Assembly (NCBI GenBank): GCA_016845345.1
Contig: JAERSV010000023.1
Coordinates: 1 to 64,000, forward strand
DNA from: Methanobacteriota archaeon
GTDB taxonomy: Archaea > Thermoplasmatota > Poseidoniia > Poseidoniales > Thalassarchaeaceae
Direction: 5' to 3'
DNA length: 64,000 bases
Under the pieces are notes generated by a model. That model worked only from the letters and a program-made list of their open reading frames with translations. It did no database searches and was not told where the DNA came from. The position numbers were made by a program, and so were the translations under genes. Below are positions 45,863 through 55,992 of the stretch, piece by piece. Numbering within the stretch: position 1 is the first letter of the stretch; every line of letters starts with the position of its first letter.

Positions 45863-48127
45863 TCATTCCTCTTCAGATGATGTGAGTACTGCTTTTGTTG
45901 GCACTGCTGCAACCGGTTTGCCGCCAACTAATCCTGATAGAATCAAATCAAAGCCATCTGCGTCCCCTTCCATGTCAATTCTGAGGAATCGATTTGTTTT
46001 AGCATTCAAATCTCCAAGGAAAACCTCGTCACCATCAAATAATGATTCAGGGGTTACTGATGTCACATTCCATTCAATTCCTTCAACAGCCTGAAATCTG
46101 ATTGCCGCTAAGGCCCATTCTTCAGATAGAAGCCTCAATCCCACGGTGACTGAACGTTCTCCCTCATTCGCAGTCAATCCCCAGACAATCAAGTCAAGCG
46201 ATTCGGTAGTGTGGCGTGTGAGAGGCTTACCCCATTCCATGGTCAATGCATCCCAGTCTGTATCTGCGAGCGATTCTAGTGCGTGAAGTAGTGCATTTGG
46301 GTCCTTTAGATTCTTTGGGTCAGCAGCAATCAGTCGCTCCCGCAAGCGCTTCAGTCTACGCTTTTCATGAACTTCAATTTGTAAGACTCCATCGGATTTC
46401 ATTCTCCAGTAAATAACAACCATCATAGGCGATAACAAAATAAATCCTATGACGATGTAAAATGTGCTAACCTGATCGGAATAATCAATCCATTCTCCCT
46501 CAATTGGTTCTGCACCCTCAGGTGTTGACCATGCCCAATTTATTGTGTAATCTACTTCGGTTGTGATGTTTGATTCTACGACCAAGAGGTGGCGTCCATG
46601 TGGTAAGTCAAGTGTTGTCGTCGCTTGTTGCCCCTGCATTTCAGTAAGATTCCAAGAAACAGTAGTCCACGCGTTATACGCAGTAGTATTGAGTTGCACA
46701 AGTTTGAGCACACAAGTTCCCGGGTCTGATTCAATAGTTGCCGTCAACAAACTCCGATACGGATAACCTATTTCTCTCTCAATGAGATACACATCACGTA
46801 TATCTTCACCTCCAATAGTGCCGCTCGTATAACCCGATTCAGATTGCATAATTTCCCAATCCAGCGTATCGGCTTCTCCATTTGGTTGATTATCTGATGC
46901 GTCTCCTGGGGTCGCACCATCATTTGGACCAAGAGACGTTGTTGTCAGCGTCCAAATTAGTGGTTCACTAGCGTTGGTAAAAGTGATTGCTGCGGCATCT
47001 GCATCTGCTGGAACAGTGAATTGAATACTGCCGCTGAGATTCGATTCGTTTTGGATGATAATCCATGTGCCTATTCTTGATTGGAAGTGAATATCAGCGG
47101 CACTAGATATTGTCCAATCAACGATGAATTTACTTCGTGAGCCGGCTTCTAATCGGATGGTATCTCCACTATCATCGGTTGTTAGATGACCAGATAATGT
47201 TTCATCTTTGATAGTGGGTGCAACCCAAGGCTGAGATACGGTTTCCCCAAAGGATGTCTCAAGTTCTGCTGAATGACTTGCAAAGCGTAGCGAATACAAT
47301 CCTGGTTGATTACTAGCGGGATATACTGAAACCCAAATTTCATCATTATTTACTTCAACAAGCAATCTTTCAGCAGGATTACTAGAACCTGCCATGAATT
47401 GTTGTTGAGAAATGAGTTGAAGGTCGTTGGAGGTTCTGCTCCATAATTCAATAAAAACATCATTCGAAAAGGCCGAGAATTCGATTTCAATAATATCTCC
47501 ATCACTCGCATTGAGCTGAAAAGTGTCCGAATCTTCGGCCGAGTCAAGAGAGCCGTTCCACCAAACTGCGGAATCATCTATCACTGCACGGTCAATTGTT
47601 CCACAATCGCTGAGAGAGTTACATCCTGCCATTTCTATGAGTCGCCAATCATCTGTATTTTCGCCTGGATTTGGCAATTGCTGAGGTGTGTCAACAAATT
47701 CTCCACTAGCAAGGTCAAAGAAGATTCGTGAAACAAGTAATTCCTGGCTAGTGATCCCGTCACGGGTAATTTGAATAGTCGTTAAGCCAGCACTTAGGTC
47801 CCCACTCAATTCCAAATGGAAACGGCCTGTTGTGCTGTATTCTGAACCCCAAGAGTCAGTTACTGTCAGATTTAACTCTTCACAATTGCTTTCTGATGGG
47901 CAATCAACTGAAATCCAAAACGGACTTCCTCGAACATCTAATGTCTCACTCCAGACCGCTTCACCTTCACCCAGTTCAACGTTTGATGAGAATTTCGGAG
48001 ACACAATTGTCGGCAATTCTGAGGGTGCGGGGATGCTAGTTATCAGCAGAACAATCGCCAGTGCAGAGGCTATGGTTAGGCGGCTCACATTTACTTGGCG
48101 CGCCCCTCGGCATTTAGAATCATTCAA
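45863..48127 (-). CDS. Secreted/membrane-anchored surface protein (pre-peptidase-C-like domains), cytoplasmic tail
   Basis: Signal peptide, DSAEDSDTFQLNASDGDIIEIEF-type PPC-like repeats, TM STFYIVIGFILLSPMMVVIYW, about 190-aa cytoplasmic region. Confidence 0.75.
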   Translation of the reverse strand: MNDSKCRGARQVNVSRLTIASALAIVLLITSIPAPSELPTIVSPKFSSNVELGEGEAVWSETLDVRGSPFWISVDCPSESNCEELNLTVTDSWGSEYSTTGRFHLELSGDLSAGLTTIQITRDGITSQELLVSRIFFDLASGEFVDTPQQLPNPGENTDDWRLIEMAGCNSLSDCGTIDRAVIDDSAVWWNGSLDSAEDSDTFQLNASDGDIIEIEFSAFSNDVFIELWSRTSNDLQLISQQQFMAGSSNPAERLLVEVNNDEIWVSVYPASNQPGLYSLRFASHSAELETSFGETVSQPWVAPTIKDETLSGHLTTDDSGDTIRLEAGSRSKFIVDWTISSAADIHFQSRIGTWIIIQNESNLSGSIQFTVPADADAAAITFTNASEPLIWTLTTTSLGPNDGATPGDASDNQPNGEADTLDWEIMQSESGYTSGTIGGEDIRDVYLIEREIGYPYRSLLTATIESDPGTCVLKLVQLNTTAYNAWTTVSWNLTEMQGQQATTTLDLPHGRHLLVVESNITTEVDYTINWAWSTPEGAEPIEGEWIDYSDQVSTFYIVIGFILLSPMMVVIYWRMKSDGVLQIEVHEKRRLKRLRERLIAADPKNLKDPNALLHALESLADTDWDALTMEWGKPLTRHTTESLDLIVWGLTANEGERSVTVGLRLLSEEWALAAIRFQAVEGIEWNVTSVTPESLFDGDEVFLGDLNAKTNRFLRIDMEGDADGFDLILSGLVGGKPVAAVPTKAVLTSSEEE

Positions 48128-48140
48128 TTATAGCGCATAG

Positions 48141-49982
48141 GTGGCGCCCTTCGTGACTGATTCCACGCTAGGCCGAACGGTGGCCGAAAGATTGCGTCAT
48201 GCGCGCATGATGGCCTTAGGTGACCGCAAGAATCCATTATGTATCACTCCGGCCCTAATCGGCACAAGAAATGACGAATCTCAACTAAGCATCAGCACTA
48301 ATTTGATGCCATTTGTAGTTGATTATGATAGCACTTCTCTGCCAGCAACGATGACAATTACTGGAAGAGGCGCGATGGCAATGCCATTTGACAACGATTC
48401 TCCTCAATGGTTTTGTCAAATGAACCATATTTTACCACCTTCATTAGAAGATTCCGATACCGGAGTAAGAGGGCGTTCAAACGGTGGCTTAATTTCCCTA
48501 TCATGGCAAACTTTGAGGCATGATTCAGAATTAATGGATTTACCTGAACAACCAGAAATCATTGCTTTGGTCGATGCAATACAACTGGCAAACCATCCGG
48601 GCAAATTGGTGTCTGCGTTGGCGGTCCTCAGAACTCATTTCCCGTCGTCTTTGTTGTGGTGTCCCGGTTTAGGTGGACCAGATAACCTTGCATTACTTAC
48701 TTGGTTTGGGGTTGACTTACATGATTTCACACGCTCAAGGCAAGCAGAATCTTTGGGCTATCTACTAACTTCTGATGGGGCGAGAGAGCCAAGTGAAGGA
48801 TATGATGAAAATTCTGATATCGAGGCGCAGTGTAATGAATGGAAACGTGAGATTTCAGCAGTAAAATCTGCATTAAAGAATGGTAATCTGCGCCAGTTAG
48901 TAGAAAAGCGTTCATTGAATTCACCGAAACTAGTTGAACATCTTAGATTCCATGACAGGCTGATGGTCGAGCAATTTAGTGATAAAAGCGAGATTTCGAT
49001 TAATGGCGCGCCATTACGTCGATTCGTTAAACATGGAATGAAATGGCGATGTCACAGCCAAGTTAGTCGCCAAGACCCTTTAATTGTTGATTGGATTCAA
49101 AGGATATCTTCTGATTATCGAACACCCATTGAGCAATCAGAGGTTCTAGTTTTGCTTCCGTGCAGTGCGCGTAAACCATACTCCATGTCACAGTCTCACA
49201 GACGCTTCCGGGGTTCACTTCGCCACCGACCACTCCACGAAGTAATGGTGACCGCACCACTAGGGGTAGTTCCTCGTGAACTTGAAGAATTGTGGCCCGC
49301 TTCTCACTACGATATTCCAGTGACCGGAGAATGGGACGGCGAAGAATTAGCGATAATCCAAAAATGTGTCAAATCACTGGTCTCTAACAATGGTTACAAG
49401 AGAATAATCAATCATAGTGGAATCAATTTTGACAGCGATGAAATTGGCATTGAAATTATTGATACGCGGCAAGGCGAAGGCGCTGGGTCTCATGATGCAC
49501 TTGCAAGACTCAAACAAGCATCAGAGGATGCTGCTAAGAAATTCCATCCGAATTATAGGATGAATGAGAAACAACAATTGCTCATTAAAATGAGAAGCAT
49601 TTCTCGCTGGCTTCATAATAATGATGACTGGCTCGAAAACGCTCATGTTGGTGGAAAACCCCCACGTTGGAAGATTCTTGAGGGAAAACAGCAGTTAGCA
49701 ATGTGGCATCCTCAAGATGGAAGGTTTGCATTTCCAAAGGGTACTTTACCTAGTTTAGCGAAGTGTGCAACCCTATCAGAAGTATATTTAGTGGATGGTC
49801 CGAAACTTGAGGGCGATATTTTCTCGCCTATGGTTTCCAAGGTGGTTGGAGACATTCGAGTCGGCGACGAAGTATTGCTTTACCGTGCAGGAAAACTCCT
49901 TGGCAGCGCTCGAAGCGTGACTGCAAAGTGGGAGTATTTCGGAAGTCCTGGCAGGGTTGCAAAGACCAAACACAGGCTGTAA
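48141..49982 (+). CDS. arcS: Archaeosine synthase ArcS-like (TGT-like + DUF5591 + PUA)
   Basis: EVLVLLPCSARKPYSMSQSHRRFRGSLRHRPLHEVMVTAPLGVVPRELEELWPASHYDIPVTGEWD is a hallmark; C-terminal PUA-like domain (VVGDIRVGDEVLLYRAGKLLGSARS). Confidence 0.82.
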   Translation: MAPFVTDSTLGRTVAERLRHARMMALGDRKNPLCITPALIGTRNDESQLSISTNLMPFVVDYDSTSLPATMTITGRGAMAMPFDNDSPQWFCQMNHILPPSLEDSDTGVRGRSNGGLISLSWQTLRHDSELMDLPEQPEIIALVDAIQLANHPGKLVSALAVLRTHFPSSLLWCPGLGGPDNLALLTWFGVDLHDFTRSRQAESLGYLLTSDGAREPSEGYDENSDIEAQCNEWKREISAVKSALKNGNLRQLVEKRSLNSPKLVEHLRFHDRLMVEQFSDKSEISINGAPLRRFVKHGMKWRCHSQVSRQDPLIVDWIQRISSDYRTPIEQSEVLVLLPCSARKPYSMSQSHRRFRGSLRHRPLHEVMVTAPLGVVPRELEELWPASHYDIPVTGEWDGEELAIIQKCVKSLVSNNGYKRIINHSGINFDSDEIGIEIIDTRQGEGAGSHDALARLKQASEDAAKKFHPNYRMNEKQQLLIKMRSISRWLHNNDDWLENAHVGGKPPRWKILEGKQQLAMWHPQDGRFAFPKGTLPSLAKCATLSEVYLVDGPKLEGDIFSPMVSKVVGDIRVGDEVLLYRAGKLLGSARSVTAKWEYFGSPGRVAKTKHRL

Positions 49983-50050
49983 TGACTCTCATAGAGAGGC
50001 GGAGCGGTTATGAATGGGGAGTAGGTCGGCGGCTCGCTCAAGGTGTTATC

Positions 50051-50506
50051 ATGGGACGAATGCACAGTGGTGGAAAGGGTCGTTCAGGCTCAACCCGGCC
50101 AAATGTTAGTGAGTTACCTGAGTGGTCAGAACAAGACGCTTCAAGGGTTGAGTCGCTCATTGTTGAATTGAATGAACAAGGCAATTCAAACGCTATGATA
50201 GGTACAATACTTCGTGACCAACACTCAGTTCCTAGTGTAAAACTACTACTCGGAAAGTCTGTCGGCGCAGTTCTGGAAGAAGCTGGCAAGACTCGTGCAG
50301 TTCCAGAAGAACTGATGAACATGATGCGTAAGGCACAAGGCATCATTGACCATTTAGAGAATAATCACAAAGATTTGCATAATAATCGTCAACTCAATCT
50401 AGTCGAATCAAAGATTCGCCGCACAGCCCAATATTACCAATCAAATGGCAAATTAGATGATGAGTGGAACTACAAGCGTGACCAACTTCGTCTAATGGTG
50501 GAGTAA
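50051..50506 (+). CDS. rpsO: 30S ribosomal protein uS15
   Basis: MGRMHSGGKGRSGSTRPN...W...LIVELNEQGNSNAMIGTILRDQHSVPSVKLLLGKSV...HLENNHKDLHNNRQLNLVESKIRRTAQYYQ is archaeal S15. Confidence 0.96.
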   Translation: MGRMHSGGKGRSGSTRPNVSELPEWSEQDASRVESLIVELNEQGNSNAMIGTILRDQHSVPSVKLLLGKSVGAVLEEAGKTRAVPEELMNMMRKAQGIIDHLENNHKDLHNNRQLNLVESKIRRTAQYYQSNGKLDDEWNYKRDQLRLMVE

Positions 50507-50507
50507 T

Positions 50508-50527
50508 TGCGCCGCCATAGCGGCGCA
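50508..50527 (+). terminator. GC-rich hairpin directly after rpsO (TGCGCCGC-CATA-GCGGCGCA)
   Basis: Perfect 8-bp stem, 4-nt loop, just past the rpsO stop codon; no long T tract immediately after, so terminator function is inferred. Confidence 0.55.
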
Positions 50528-50593
50528 GTGGATAGATTCCTAATGCTGAATATTCAGCCGTGACAATTCTTGGCTTCGGTCAGTCCTCAGCGT

Positions 50594-51004
50594 CTCCGCT
50601 TCGGACAACATTTGAGTGGAAGATTTTGCCAGCAAAATCGACTACTATTGTTCTCATTCAGATTTTATCCCCAACAATTGTCACTATGATTGAACCCGCT
50701 GGGCGGATTTTCAATCTTCACCTGCGCTTCTTGAATCCACACTCGGAATTTTGCATGGTATAATATGCATTTTTGAAAGGGTCATGAAAAAATCACCTCT
50801 CCGATTATTGACCCTTCGGGCGTATTTGGATGGCTAAGTCTGATTTAGTTAACAACAAGTTTCATTTGATTTTTGAGTGGAAGATTTTGCAAGCAATATC
50901 GACTACTATTGTTCTCATTCAGATTAGAACGGAAAGAATCACCACTATGATTGAACCCTTTGAGCAGATTTCCAATCTAAACCTGCTCTTCTTGAATCCA
51001 CAGT
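50594..51004. repeat. Two diverged direct copies of an intergenic element (about 140 bp each)
   Basis: tttgagtggaagattttgc[c/a]agcaa..atcgactactattgttctcattcagatt...act atgattgaaccc...cttcttgaatccaca occurs at about 50606-50743 and 50873-51003 without obvious indels. Confidence 0.8.
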
Positions 51005-51069
51005 TTACGTCGCCGATTGATTGAGTTTGGCAATGATTGAAGGGTTCTCTAAGATTCGGTGTGCTTTGC

Positions 51070-51991
51070 CTAACAGTAGAAATCTGTGCAAGTGCTGCCG
51101 AACATTTCAGATAACCCAATAACAACGATACAAAGCAGCAATCCAATCAGTTGTCCGTGCAGGATTCCTTGTTTTTTCCGTGCTCCCATCATTACTGCTG
51201 CTACAATCCACCCCGTCAAGCCAGCACCAATGCTAATCAAACTGAGTAGGAATACAGGGGAACCTATTGAAGCAAAGGTGTCAGAATCAAGAACAATGGT
51301 TGTCCCATTAGCAGGTGGCTCATCAGCAATGATTTGTAAATCTCCATTGGTTTCATCCCAAGTTACGTTGTAGCCCTCACTAATCCAAATTACTCCTTCT
51401 CCACATTCAAATTGGGCAATCTCCGAGTACTCTTCCCATTCGTTCGTTTGGTCGTCTAGCCAAGCATCAAACATGACATCCTTTCCATCAACACAAACAA
51501 TTGCCTCGAGATCAAATACCGTTGTAACCCCATCTCCATTTGCTACAACCTGACCATTGAATTGGTTGCCCGACAACACTCCGCCGCCAAGTCCACTAAT
51601 TCCAACGAAAATTAGGAGAGCCGCGAGAACAGTGATTGCAGTACCAATAGCGTAATCTTTGGATTCAATGGGTGGAGGTTGCAGGATTTCAACGCATTCT
51701 TTCAAATTTTGTCGATTAGCGTTATATTTGGCCGCAGATGTGTATATATCAAAAATTAGATAGAACGGGATTGTGATTATTAATGGAAAGAAAAAAGTGC
51801 ATAAACCCAAATATACGAGCCACTTTATTTGAGTTGCTTTTTTTCACTCTATCGCTACTAACTTGCCACGCCCTCCAAGCAGCAATCGTCCCAAGTTCAG
51901 GTGGAATATCTGCGCTTTCATGAGTTGATGATTCATCGCTAATTACGATAGCTGGAGGTTCTCCCATAGCACTCTCAAAGTTATTGGGCAT
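51070..51991 (-). pseudogene. Membrane protein split by an apparent +1 frameshift at a homopolymer (A7 on coding strand, 51838-51844)
   Basis: ORFs 51749..51991 and 51070..51810 join as ...WQVSSDRVKK/ATQIKWLVYLGLCTFFFPLIITIPFYLIF... if one A is removed. Confidence 0.65.
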
Positions 51992-52058
51992 TTCAAGGTT
52001 CGCACTGCTACAGAGATAGTAATGCAGAATTCAGTGATAGATAATTGTGTAGCAGAAT

Positions 52059-52655
52059 CTACTCAACATTTTGTCCGCCGTCATCTAATGTTTCTGGGCG
52101 AGACCAGTATGTGAATTGAGGTACCCAATCCCCGTCTGTTCTTCCTGCAAGTGAGAGAATGTGCCAAAACGAGCAGAACGCATCACCAGGTCCAAAAGTC
52201 GCATTGTTTTTCTTGACAATCTTGCCACCTTGTTTGGAAAAAAAGGATATTCCCGGGTAGTTCCCCTCACCCTCCTCAACACTCTCTTCAAGGGCATAAC
52301 CCTCTCCTTCATGTGAGGCTAAATTGAACCGCCAGCCACGCTCATTTGCAAATTTCCTCTGAATATCTGGATTATCTTTTGAAACCAAGAATACCGAAAA
52401 CTCGGTTTCTAAATGTGGAAGAAATGCATTAATTCCATCAGCCCAAAGTGTGCAATATCGACACCCTTGTCCCATATTGTGAATGACGAAAAGTCCCTCT
52501 TTACCGCCGAACATTTCTGAAAGTTTGATTTTACCATGCGAATTAGAAAATTCATAATCCGAAACTTCGATTCCTGCTTGTTGAATTCTCATCGCTTCTA
52601 TTTCTTTTCCAAGTTTGTAATATTCCATCTCTTTAGCGCGAATATCATCATGCAT
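52059..52655 (-). CDS. DUF899-family thioredoxin-like protein
   Basis: LFVIHNMGQGCRYCTLWADGINAFLPHLE ... VFLVSKDNPDIQRKFANERGW matches the DUF899 pattern. Confidence 0.82.
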   Translation of the reverse strand: MHDDIRAKEMEYYKLGKEIEAMRIQQAGIEVSDYEFSNSHGKIKLSEMFGGKEGLFVIHNMGQGCRYCTLWADGINAFLPHLETEFSVFLVSKDNPDIQRKFANERGWRFNLASHEGEGYALEESVEEGEGNYPGISFFSKQGGKIVKKNNATFGPGDAFCSFWHILSLAGRTDGDWVPQFTYWSRPETLDDGGQNVE

Positions 52656-52763
52656 GTTTGGCGCAATACTGATTTTGATTTGAAATATATGGCTAATATC
52701 AAAAAATTATCGAATTGTATCAGTTAAGTTTTCACAAAAACTGATTGCTAAGCAAAATATCCT

Positions 52764-53648
52764 ATGATGAGTGAGTGGCTTTTTGGTAGTAGACATTGTC
52801 CGGCGGCCATGCGCTCATTATTGGAGTTGGAGGCATTTGCTGCAATTGCCGAAAATCTCCAAACTTATGCGGCATCAATTAGCCAATCAGATACTATCAC
52901 ACTGATAATTCCGCCAACACCCGAAGGAGCAGTCTGTTCGGCTTTTTTGGAGGCGGCTTTGTTAGACTGTGAAATTCCATACCGCCGCCGTTTCGCTCCT
53001 CGCTCTGCATCCCCTCCATTTATTGAGATAAAAGACGGGGATGCCTCGAATAAACCCTCATCTCATCAGCCCAATCAATTTGTCATTACCCCACTGTTTG
53101 CCACAGGAGTGAGAGGGCATGATGGGGTAGCCCACAGAGGCGTCCTTTCAACGGTTGCACAATCAGCAGCCTTGGCGGAATTAATTTCACGGGTTGGAAA
53201 AAAGTCGCGTTCACTACGGCCTTGGTTACTGGCCGGTAATTGGTGGGCTGGGGCGCTTGACCAAGGGTATGACCCTGTGTACAGTGCTCTTCGTGACCAT
53301 TTGCATCAGGAAGGTTCGGTCAGAGTGGTGCCAATTCCGGAGATAGAAAACCCGGATATGACTGGGCTAAAACAGGTCGATTTAGAAACCGCGGCAAGTA
53401 CTCGTGAAACATGGTCTTCTCTAGATGTAGATGCTAAGGCAAATGCGCTCAGTACTCTTGTCCTACCACAGGTGTTGAGTGAAAAACCATCGACAGCGAG
53501 GCTCGAAGAATTAGTGTGGCATAGAATTAAATTGGCAGATTCTGAAAGCGATTTACACACTAGGATGGTATCTGCTCGTGCAATGTGGGATGGCACTCCG
53601 AAGGCAGCATCAATTTTGATTGACTCAATTTTGTCTGGGGCAATCTGA
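52764..53648 (+). CDS. Hypothetical protein, possibly a degenerate DHH/RecJ-like protein
   Basis: 294 aa, Ala/Leu-rich alpha/beta; no catalytic DHH motif visible. The DHH suggestion comes only from archaeal rpsO neighbourhood habit and general layout. Confidence 0.5.
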   Translation: MMSEWLFGSRHCPAAMRSLLELEAFAAIAENLQTYAASISQSDTITLIIPPTPEGAVCSAFLEAALLDCEIPYRRRFAPRSASPPFIEIKDGDASNKPSSHQPNQFVITPLFATGVRGHDGVAHRGVLSTVAQSAALAELISRVGKKSRSLRPWLLAGNWWAGALDQGYDPVYSALRDHLHQEGSVRVVPIPEIENPDMTGLKQVDLETAASTRETWSSLDVDAKANALSTLVLPQVLSEKPSTARLEELVWHRIKLADSESDLHTRMVSARAMWDGTPKAASILIDSILSGAI

Positions 53649-53671
53649 TTACAGTGTTAGTAATTCAGATT

Positions 53672-55765
53672 TCATGATATTTTGAGGCGGGTATCACAGC
53701 CTTCACAACGAACTCTAATCGGCCTTTTAGTTGAACTTACGGCAATTTTATCAGCACAAGCAGGACATTTTACAACGGGAATTTTAACTCGTTTTTTCCG
53801 AATTCCAATACTTGGCATTATTGTGAAATAGGCTGCTTCATCTGCCAGCGCGTCTTCTAAACTGATTTTTGGAGTCACCACAGCAACTGCCAACATCATT
53901 ACTCCCGCAACCCCCAAAGCAACTAGCATGAATACAAGAGGCAATGCGAAGAAGTATGAGTAGCCCCAAACACCAGTGAATAATACCGCGGTCAACCAGA
54001 AACCAGCTCTTGGTTTGTCTTTGGTTAACTTACGTGCTAAGAAGGTGAAAGCAACAAACATTGCAATTGATTGCAACAAGGTGACAAGTGGAGAATGAGC
54101 CAAACTACCGATAACATATGCGACGCGATAATCCGACATCGCATCTTCACCAACTAAGGTGGTTTTTGAGACGGTCACAGTTTCTGTGTAAATGAATCTC
54201 TTATGGGAATAATCTATTCCACTTCCATCAACTGCTGCTGTTCCAACCATCATTGAAGTACTCAAACGGGCATCAATAGTTAGTTCAGTCCAAAACGGAG
54301 TTGCTGATGCTTGTGGTCTAACAAAATTGTCGAATAGTACACTCTTTTCACCTACTCTGATATTCTCAAGTGACTCAATAGTAATCGTGATGGTTGAATC
54401 GCTAAATCCGTAATCTTCGTTGACATCGATGCTTACGGTTGGTGCTGCGGCTGCTTCAATGGGTTCCACACCAAGTAAGCGACTAGAATCAAGCATTAGC
54501 CCGTCAAACATGAATTGTTTGAGTGAGGAGGCCCTTCCCGAAAGATACGTTTCTAAGGCTTGAACTTCTGATGAATCAACTTGTTGATTGTTATGAGTTA
54601 CTTCTGTTGAGGAACTTCCTTGTACTCTCCTCCATTGAGAAAGTGAGTCTAAAGAATCGTTTCCGATGTTGTCCAACCCCCATCTCATCCATGTTGCCAT
54701 AGGCCCTTCAAGATCAATTTGGGTTGTCCGATGAACGCGGTCACCGCCTTGAATTTCGGCATCAATTTTGACACTGATTTGACTTCCACCACTGCGGAGT
54801 GGTTCATCTGCTGGGAATATTCCATATCCAGTGCCACTACCTCCTCCAAAAGATAACACATAGGAGAATCCACCATTGAATGGCTGAACCTGTGATTCTG
54901 AGACAGTCAGTGAGAGATTCACATCATAGACTCCGTCCTCAGCTGATTCCGGCGCCTGCCAATTAAGGTATACTTGGGCGCCGTCATTGTGCATTGTTGC
55001 AACAACTGTGTCAACAACAACGCCATCAATCTTGAATTCGGTTGTTGATTTTTCCCAAATTGCAGCACCATAACCAGAGTGAAGGACTACTGGAATCTGA
55101 ACAGAATTACCATTCACGATTGCAGGTTGCCAATCCATCTTCACTAAGGGGATATTTGCTTTTAGATTTGATGAGTATTCATCAGTTCCCCAAATAAATC
55201 TGACACCTGCATCCTCATCAGGTGAATTGAAGATTAGAGTTTGTACGCTGAGAACTACAACGATTAACTCTCCACTAGAGAGAATATTTCCTTGCTCATC
55301 AATGTCTATTGTGACATCAACTGTTCCAAGACCTGGGGTGTAAGCAGGATTGGTGTTTGAGGAGCCAGTCCACGACTTCCCTCCTATCTTCACCTCAGCT
55401 GAGACATTTGCTTGAACACCTCCTGCATTTACTACCTCATAGTTAACCGAAAGCGTCCAGGTTGAAATTGGATAAGTTCCACTGGTTGCTTGGGGGACTC
55501 TCCAACGAGCGATTTCAGTAAGTTGGCTTACAGACGAGGTAACCCAGACATCTTGCTCAGTTGTCAAATCAGCGGAGAATGGGCTAAGTGTACCTTTTCC
55601 GGTTTCATCACCGTCGCCTAGTAAATAGTAGTCAACCTCAACCGAATCACAACAGGTAATTTGTGCATCTACATTGCCGATGATTTGGCTATTTGGCATC
55701 GTCGATATTAACAGTGCTAGGAGAGCAATAATTGTGGTTGCTCGCTTCACCATCTGCTTCCCCAA
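53672..55765 (-). CDS. Secreted/membrane surface protein with C-terminal TMs and cytoplasmic zinc ribbon
   Basis: Signal peptide; beta-rich ectodomain; multiple TMs; C-terminal VKCPACADKIAVSSTKRPIRVRCEGCDTRLKIS. Confidence 0.78.
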   Translation of the reverse strand: MGKQMVKRATTIIALLALLISTMPNSQIIGNVDAQITCCDSVEVDYYLLGDGDETGKGTLSPFSADLTTEQDVWVTSSVSQLTEIARWRVPQATSGTYPISTWTLSVNYEVVNAGGVQANVSAEVKIGGKSWTGSSNTNPAYTPGLGTVDVTIDIDEQGNILSSGELIVVVLSVQTLIFNSPDEDAGVRFIWGTDEYSSNLKANIPLVKMDWQPAIVNGNSVQIPVVLHSGYGAAIWEKSTTEFKIDGVVVDTVVATMHNDGAQVYLNWQAPESAEDGVYDVNLSLTVSESQVQPFNGGFSYVLSFGGGSGTGYGIFPADEPLRSGGSQISVKIDAEIQGGDRVHRTTQIDLEGPMATWMRWGLDNIGNDSLDSLSQWRRVQGSSSTEVTHNNQQVDSSEVQALETYLSGRASSLKQFMFDGLMLDSSRLLGVEPIEAAAAPTVSIDVNEDYGFSDSTITITIESLENIRVGEKSVLFDNFVRPQASATPFWTELTIDARLSTSMMVGTAAVDGSGIDYSHKRFIYTETVTVSKTTLVGEDAMSDYRVAYVIGSLAHSPLVTLLQSIAMFVAFTFLARKLTKDKPRAGFWLTAVLFTGVWGYSYFFALPLVFMLVALGVAGVMMLAVAVVTPKISLEDALADEAAYFTIMPSIGIRKKRVKIPVVKCPACADKIAVSSTKRPIRVRCEGCDTRLKIS

Positions 55766-55992
55766 TGTGTGTGGGTTATCATAGGCTCTTTCAAGTCAAC
55801 GGATGGACGAGCCATTAAACAGTCTGTATTTGAGGTAAATAACAGGTTGCGAAACTCATCAAATAGAAATTGGAAATCACAATATCTGATGGATTTTACT
55901 CAATTTTCTATATTATTTTGAATTGTTAATCGAATAATATATTCCAACAGATTCATGAACCTTAACTGCCGCCTTGGACTTAGTGACCTATT

